Part shown: piece by piece, positions 58,189 through 64,000 of the stretch
How the letters are laid out: each line of letters starts with the position of its first letter
How positions within the stretch are numbered: the first letter of the stretch is position 1
Assembly: GCA_964017235.1 (NCBI GenBank)
Contig: OZ024935.1
Span: 3,906,001-3,970,000, forward strand
Length of the DNA stretch: 64,000 nt
Direction of reading: 5' to 3'
DNA from: Sabellastarte sp. h YS-2021
Lineage: Eukaryota; Annelida; Polychaeta; Sabellida; Sabellidae
Program-made: the position numbers and the translations under genes
Notes under the pieces: model-generated
The model's input: only the letters and a program-made list of their open reading frames with translations
Told to the model about the DNA's origin: nothing
Databases searched by the model: none

Positions 58189-60389
58189 TTTTTACCCCAC
58201 AGCCCTTAAGGGCTGTCGGGGTATTGTTTTCACCCATGGTGTCTGGATGGGGGGTGGAAAAAAGTTTGTCCAGGCTGTATCTCAGAAACCAGAAATCATA
58301 GTCTGACCTTGATTTGACCTTGCCGTAGTGACCTTGAGTTGGAAAATCTTGTCCAGGCTATATCTCGGAAACCCTTAGGTGTAGGAAGTTGATACTTGGT
58401 AGGTACATTGGTTACGGGGTGTAGGTGTGCAACATCTTGGTCTGACCTTGATTTGACCTTTGACCTTGCCGTTGTGACCTTGACCTATAAAATCTTGTCT
58501 GGGCTATATCTCAAAAAACATAAGGTGTAGAAAGTTGATACTTGGTAGAGTTATTGGTTAGGAGTTGTAGGTGTGCAATGTCATGGTCTGACCTTTCATT
58601 TGACCTTTGGCCTTGACATAGTGACTAGTATAGGGATTGGTGCTCCATCTTTCAATATCTATCGATCATCCCACAAAACTGCTGATATCGACAAATACTA
58701 CCAGTATTTCAATATCGAAATAACATACACCAAACAGACAAAATTTTAAAAATGCTAATTTTACAGCTTAAACGTATATTTATTGCATAAAGTCTTTAAA
58801 GGACACAGTTTCAACTAAAACAAAACCGGGTCAAGTCTGCCGCCATCTTTGTTTACATTGTAAGTGAACTACTTCCGGTTTCAACCTGAGAGCAATATAC
58901 AGGAAAGGGTAAAACTCTTGTTTTTTATGTAACTTTTGTTACTTTTCTTTATATTTTCTATTGCAGAAATGTATTTTTGGTGGATAAATAGCATGTTTTA
59001 ATTATTTCTTGAATTAATATGTGCATGTTTTCAAAGATGTGGTACTATTGCCCACGGCTTACGTTAACGATCCTGATATTGAAATATCAATCGATCCACT
59101 ACCCTAAATTTTCATTCGATATCGATCCTCAACATGGCACTCAATCCCTACACTAATAGTGACCTTTACCTATAAAATCTTGTCAGAGATATATCACGGA
59201 AACCGAAAGGTGTAGGAAATTGATACTTGCTAGGATGTTGTTAGGGGGTGTAGATGTGCAACATTATGACCTGACCTTGATTTGACCTTTCACCTTGCCA
59301 TAGTGACCTTGACCTATAAATTCTTGTCCGAGGTATATCACGGAAACCATAAGGTGTAGGAAGTTGATATTTGGTAGGGACATTGGTTAGGGGGTGTAGG
59401 TGTGCAACATCATGGTCTGACCTTGATTTGACCTTTGACCTTGCTGTAGTGACTTTGACCTATAAAATCTTGTTTGGGTTAGATCTCAGAAACCATAAGA
59501 TGTAGTAAGTTGATATTGGTATGGACATTGGTTACATGGTGTAGGTGTGCAACGTCATAGTGTGACCTTTATTTGACCTTTGACCTTTCCATAGTGACCT
59601 TGACCTATAAAATCTTTTCCGGGCTATATATTGGCAACCGTAAGGTGTAGGAAGTTGATACTTTCTACTTACATTGGTTAGGAGGCCTAGGTGTGCAACG
59701 TCATAGTCTCACCTTGATTTGACCTTTGACCTTGCCATAGTGACCTTGACTTATTAAATCTCGTCCGGGCTATATCTCAAAAACTGTAAGGTGTAGGAAG
59801 TTGATACTTGGTAGGGATATTGGTTAGGGGATGTATGGTGTGACCTTGATTTGACCTTTCACCTTGTCATAGTGACCTTGACCTATAAAATCTTGTTTCA
59901 CCTTGGGTTCTGTCTTTTGATGTAGATTAAGCACTGTTAAAGTCATATTAGAATTCATTAAGAATTTTACTTTTACTACTTTCCATTGTAACCGATGGAA
60001 TTTCATCAAGTGAGCCACAGATTTTGCTCCAACACCAAACATAAGCATGCATTAACTGTATTACCACTTCTGTATGCATGGTAATATTCAAAACATTGAA
60101 ACCATAATACGGCCATGCCAGATGTAGATAAAGTAAAGACTGTTGTAATGTTTAGTTTACTGATTAATGCTGTCATCTTGTTGTTGAATTGACTTGTTTT
60201 AATACTTCATCTTTGCATGGATTATCTTTCTCTTGTACATTATTTTCTCCATTTAAACATTGTTTAAAGCTGTATATAACTGACAGTGCTCTGAAAGTAT
60301 CCTGAACTTTGTACTAATACAGTACTTCTATATCTCATGGTGTTAAAAATATTTCTGTAGGCTGTGGGGTACGGGCATCTCTGATGCTA
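58189..60389 (+). mobile_element. Helentron-associated (pearl/DINE-like) element, copy B
   Basis: Same ends as copy A: ACCCCACAGCCC with the palindrome near 58,199, and at the right GGCTGTGGGGTACGGGCATC with the GCATCTCTGATGC hairpin ending near 60,387. About eight array units are present, against five in copy A. The ~460-bp unique part before the right end is similar to copy A's (GATTAAGCACTGTTA, CCACAGATTTTGCTCCAACA, ACTGATTAATGCTGTCATCT). A 530-bp hAT MITE interrupts the array. Different unit numbers in two otherwise alike copies indicate expansion or contraction of the array. Confidence 0.75.
58626..59155. mobile_element. hAT-type MITE nested in Helentron-like copy B
   Basis: Terminal repeats TAGTATAGGGATTG (left) and TAGTGTAGGGATTG (right, read inward) are flanked by a perfect 8-bp target duplication ATAGTGAC (58,618-58,625 and 59,156-59,163). 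ATAGTGAC belongs to the array unit (CATAGTGACCTTGACC), so the insertion postdates the array. 8-bp duplications are characteristic of hAT. The ends carry inverted ATCGAT-rich blocks (ATCTATCGATC / GATATCGATCC). No reading frame. Confidence 0.85.
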
Positions 60390-61383
60390 TTTTCCAAAGT
60401 TATCCAAACCACTTTAGTTTCACTTGCATTAATTTTTAAACCGGATAATGTACCAAATATTTCAATGGTGTTTAGGGCTGCAAGGAGAAAGTTGGTTGAA
60501 CCATCTAAAAAGAGTGTGGTGTCATTGGCAAACTGTGTCATTTTCAATTCTGTGTTATGTACTTTTATTCATTTAATTTCAGAGTTTTCATGTATGAGAT
60601 AGTTTTGAATCTGGCTACACATAATAAAAAGATATGGTGCAATGGGGTCCCCTTGCTTACATCTACGTTCTATATTAAAGATTCTGACTTAATACCAACT
60701 TGTAAAACAGAAGCAGATATTTTATTGTTAAAAAGCTTAATCCAGTTTACAAATTTTTGCCAAAACCTAAGAATTCTAAAGTTTTATACATAAATTTCCA
60801 CGAAATAGAATTAAAGTCTATCAACATCAATAACCCATTAATATTTTTTGATTCAGTGTAGTACATTAGATCGTATACCAGTCATGTAGACTCCCCTATA
60901 ATCCTTCCTTTAATGAAGCCACACTGTGAATCAGATATTAATTTATCTAGAACCTTTTTAAATCTCCCAGCAATAGTTGCAGATGCCAGCTTATACAGAC
61001 TACTCAAAAGAGAAATTGGTCTCCAATTCTTCAGCAATTCTCGAGACTTGTCCCCTTTTGGGATACAAGTTATAACAGCTGAGCGTCAAGAGATAGATAA
61101 TAGACCCTTCTCATTGCATCGATTTATAGTTCTTAGAATAAAAATTTTCAGGTCACACCAAAAAACTTTAAAAAATTCATCCATGCTAGGAGTTTTATTG
61201 TTTTTAATGTTAAGCAAGACCGTCCCCAATTCCTTCACTGTTAGTGTTAGAGATCATATTTTAATTTTTAGAAGGGTTTCTGATTTGTAAAATTTTTCCT
61301 TTAGCATCAGAACCAGGAAAGAAAAGACCATTCAAGTTCTTCAAAGATAAGACAGGTAAGAAATTTTAATTTAATCTATATAC

Positions 61384-61869
61384 TAGGGATGGGTCGGTAG
61401 GTCCGGTATCTCGGTGTCGAGAGCATTTTACTGAAATACCGAGATTTTACAACCGCCACTTCGCTTGTCAGCACATATAATGGAAGGAAAAGTTAAAATA
61501 TCAGAAACATACCCAATATCTAAAGAAATTATAAGCTTTTATCCCATATTTTCGTCCATTTACAGACTTTTATAGTGCACTAAGCGATACGTTGAGCAGA
61601 ACTGCCATGTTTTGGTTACGACACTTTATAACCTCAATTTCGCTTGTCAACTCATAAAAATAAAGGAAAACTTAAAATATTGGAAAGAAATATGAAGACA
61701 TTATACATTTTTATCACATATTTTGTGCATTTATGAGCTTTTATTGCGATGTCGTTGAGGAAACGTCCATGTTTGTTTGGGGTGAACTAAAACGCGGAGT
61801 CCCGAATTTGGTACGGTTTTGCATTGGCGACATCCCGATCTACATATTTTTCATACCGGCCCATCCCTA
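61384..61869 (+). mobile_element. hAT-type MITE, 486 bp
   Basis: Terminal inverted repeats TAGGGATGGGTCGGTA and TAGGGATGGGCCGGTA are flanked by the perfect 8-bp duplication CTATATAC (61,376-61,383 and 61,870-61,877). The interior contains two similar halves (CTTCGCTTGTCAGCACATA and TTTCGCTTGTCAACTCATA; TATAAGCTTTTATCCCATAT and TTATCACATATTTTG), so it is internally duplicated. A second, diverged copy lies inverted at 50,965-51,472. Confidence 0.9.
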
Positions 61870-61877
61870 CTATATAC

Positions 61878-62035
61878 TGTCCATTGCTTGGCATTACAGG
61901 GCATGCTACCTGTACCCGAATGTTGGCAAATTGAGAAACACTGAATCCTTCAACTTGATAGCCCAGTGAAATGTGTACAATGTGTAAACATTTTAAAAGC
62001 ACACTTTTATTGTGTTAATACATCCTATCCAATTA
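61878..62035. other. Short spacer
   Basis: Between the hAT MITE and the DIRS fossil. The part near 61,990-62,035 (TTTTATTGTGTTAATACATC) recurs near 62,211-62,230. Confidence 0.35.
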
Positions 62036-62040
62036 ACAAT

Positions 62041-63490
62041 GGCTTATCCAGTTGGCAGAGACCAGCCCGCCAAATGTCAGAAAAAGATGTCCTGTGTTTG
62101 CATTGGCTGGCCGGTCCATAGTACTAGTGCACTCGCATGTGTGTCGCAATTGTGTGTCCATTGAATAGGGTATTAACTTATAAAAATTTAATTTACTTAT
62201 TAAATTTGCAATTTTATTGCATTAATACATCCTAGGCAATAGACAATTGCTGAATAACTAAGACTTGGTCGGCCTCTAAGTTACTAGGGACTTGAGTGAA
62301 CTCATAAATAAACTAACAAATTTCTTCTGGCCAGGGTCGACTTGAGGTTAGGAGACCCTTATAAGGCCCTAGTCGGATAGCAGTGACCGGTTATCCAGGG
62401 CTATACCAACGTTGGCCCCCCTTTTCACAGACCTGCTCTGAAGTAGGGGAAGACAGGGATGAGTTCAGTCCCATGTAAAGGAGATAAACCTCCCGAAGGA
62501 AGCACATCTGAGTTTATTTTTATACTTTGCATTTAACTATGTAGACTATTTACATGTATACATATCTCCTCAACACCTAAGTCACTGGTTGGTCAGTTGG
62601 CCTGATGAAGGGTTCCGACCTGATGATACTATCTGGTGGTGAGTGAGCTGGGACCACCTTGACCATACCAAAGGTCAGTTCTTGTTGTGGCTGGTTCAAA
62701 AGTCTTTGCCAATAACAAAGCTGGTTGAACCGATCTGACCATTTCTGGTCCAGCTCCTCAAACCTCTGGTTGGTAGACACTGCAGCCGGTCGGCTAGTTG
62801 AAGCTGAAGACTTTGACTTGACCGACTTCTTCTCCACCTTCTTCTTCTTCTTTTCAGCCGGCAGTGCACTCAAACCAGTGTCTTGGCCATCCATTGTCCT
62901 TATTACTGACACTTGTGCCGGGTCCACAAGGGTAGGACTGAGAGTGACTTTAGTTGAAGACATAGATGCTGAATTCTTTGATGGGGGAGTGTCACTTTTA
63001 TCACGTTTCTCCTTTTTAAATTTGTAAGAAGGGGTGGATAGTTGTGCAAGCTGTTCAGGTGTCAATACAATGCTGGCAATCAGAGTCTGGTTTTTCAACA
63101 CAGGGGTCCTTACCCTTTTTCTTATCATGACAATGTGCGCAAACACTGTGCAAATTAAAACCTGGCATCATCTGGCACATTGCTGACTAGAAGACATATT
63201 GTGCTACACACTACCAAGAATATGTAAATAAGCTTTGAAAAGCAAATTCGTAGATATTCTGATAAAAAACTGACAACTTTAAACTCAGAATAAATCTGTG
63301 TGCGCTGTATATGCGACAAACAAAAAAAATGCTATGAGGTCACACTGTCTAGACAGGAAGGAAGTACGACACACCATCTAGCGAGGGCAATAGTACTACG
63401 GTACGGCCAGCCAGTGGAAACACAGGATGTCTTTTTGTGTCCTTTGGCAGATCAGTCTGTGCCGACCGGAAAAGCAATTGTCCATTATAT
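62041..63490 (-). mobile_element. DIRS-type element fossil: gag-like ORF between inverted repeats
   Basis: A minus-strand frame (63,146-62,577) ends with the region typical of DIRS gag-like proteins: an FEELDQKWSDRFNQLCYWQR-like coiled segment, then LTFGMVKVVPAHSPP and IRSEPFIRPTDQP. A Ser/Lys-rich middle precedes it, and a Cys/His-rich stretch is readable at its start. About 100-bp inverted repeats bound it: GAAAAAGATGTCCTGTGTTT at about 62,082 faces AAACACAGGATGTCTTTTTG at 63,417-63,436, extending through GGCTGGCCGG / CCAGCCAG. Inverted termini are a DIRS trait. RT and recombinase parts are absent and it is a broken fossil with about two interruptions or more. Confidence 0.55.
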
Positions 63491-63499
63491 AGGGTATTA

Positions 63500-64000
63500 A
63501 TTTATGAAAATTTAATTTACTTATTAAGTTTGCAAATGTGTAGACATTCATAAAGTATACTTTCTGGATGTTTTTTTGTTATATAAATGACTAATTGTTT
63601 AAATAAAGAGAAAAAAACCACATGTTGAAATTATGCTTGGAAGTGATATTACTAACAAAATATTTGAGATCATGTTTCTTCATGATTTGCTTTGTATCTA
63701 CACTGGGGACCTGTGAACAAAATTGTAATTAAAATGATTTTTAGATAATATTTTTAAAGCACTATTGTCCTAGATCAGTGTTTAATGGAATGGTTCATAC
63801 TTGTTTTTTTCCAAACATGTTTGTGTACCTAAATGGGAACATATTATGACATGAACATATTTGCTATGTTGACGTTAAAAAGGTTTAAACATAAAAAAAT
63901 CGTAGAAGTTTTGGTAACCCAGCCAAGACAAGAAACCCACAATTATGTGAATCTATAAGTGAGAGAAAGATCAATTGTCTACACATGTTAGGGAATATCT
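63500..64000. other. Spacer to window end
   Basis: AT-rich. Begins with a segment (AGGGTATTAATTTATGAAAA, TTTAATTTACTTATTAAGTT) that repeats 62,167-62,210 in direct orientation. No gene seen. Confidence 0.35.

Larger units (their letters stand above)
55700..61330 (-). mobile_element. L1/Tx1-type LINE split by two Helentron-like elements
   Basis: LINE pieces lie on the minus strand at 61,330-60,394, 58,188-57,289 and 56,006-55,700. The first has a palm block with GLLMLID, the R/K-QGDP block CKQGDPIAPYLF (about 60,640) and the catalytic block MTQFANDTTLFLDGS, where FADD has become FAND. AALNTIEIFGTLSGLKINAS follows. The middle piece has a thumb-like LLMGWKKRNLTFFGNI and ends with YGSDWGCNTIRK. 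The last continues directly with NTCMNQFWKDVLLSWVKYSN and ILASPIWYNPDISQTTLFFP. Removing the 56-57-kb insertion leaves the LINE frame continuous across an A5 run. Stops and frameshifts occur elsewhere, so the LINE is dead. Confidence 0.75.

Noticed and set aside
56007-60389. CRISPR-like array interpretation of the ~145-bp repeats
   Set aside because: Units are long, adjoining, have no spacers, and lie inside transposable elements of a eukaryote.
62725-63027. 100-codon plus-strand frame, acidic and Phe-rich
   Set aside because: Antisense shadow of the Lys/Ser-rich middle of the DIRS gag-like frame.

Overview
The window is eukaryotic. It is AT-rich and intron-bearing, with long gene-poor stretches and many decayed transposable elements, and it has no bacterial operons, rRNA or intact tRNA genes. 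The mix fits a marine invertebrate, most likely a lophotrochozoan such as a mollusc: L1/Tx1-type and CR1/L2/Rex1-type LINEs, DIRS and Crypton-like tyrosine recombinases, PIF-Harbinger and hAT elements, and bivalve 'pearl'-like elements with a tandem-repeat core. The phylum is an inference; nothing here proves it.

Host genes. Three uninterrupted reading frames of 296-304 residues at 11,976-12,872, 31,007-31,921 and 34,227-35,117 (all +) form a tandem TMEM45 (DUF716) multi-pass membrane-protein cluster. A fourth, gutted copy lies at about 15,110-16,110. The two downstream genes share a TATA-containing block 340-410 bp before their start codons. On the minus strand a small secreted cysteine-rich peptide gene can be assembled from exons at 44,310-44,485 and 40,781-40,832, with a possible 5' UTR exon ending at 47,510. 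Splice phase, signal peptide and eight mature cysteines agree. I recognise no family for it.

Mobile elements by region. 0-2 kb: Tx1 LINE fragment, a foldback element, and a CR1-like LINE tail holding a 277-bp G-rich insertion. 3.8-7 kb: decayed Tx1 LINE. 7.4-8.7 kb: DIRS fossil. 8.7-10.1 kb: two CR1-like LINE pieces, one lacking its RT domain. 10.3-11.2 kb: degenerate copy of the ~145-bp array. 18-22.6 kb: two CR1-like LINEs in the same orientation. 25.2-29.7 kb: near-complete PIF-Harbinger element with terminal inverted repeats, a TAA target duplication and two convergent broken genes. 32.3-33.0 kb: a MITE related to it. 37.3-40.3 kb: LINE pieces and a tRNA-derived SINE. 51-53.7 kb: hAT MITE and a Crypton-like tyrosine recombinase frame. 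54-55.3 kb: local tandem repeats. 55.7-61.3 kb: a Tx1 LINE split by two Helentron-associated (pearl/DINE-like) elements, one of which carries a hAT MITE. 61.4-63.5 kb: another hAT MITE and a DIRS fossil bounded by inverted repeats.

The most interesting items are the structured Helentron-like elements whose tandem units carry perfect nuclear-receptor DR1 and extended half-site motifs, the eight-cysteine secreted peptide gene, and the intronless TMEM45 cluster with its shared promoter block. All calls are by eye from sequence; no database search was run.
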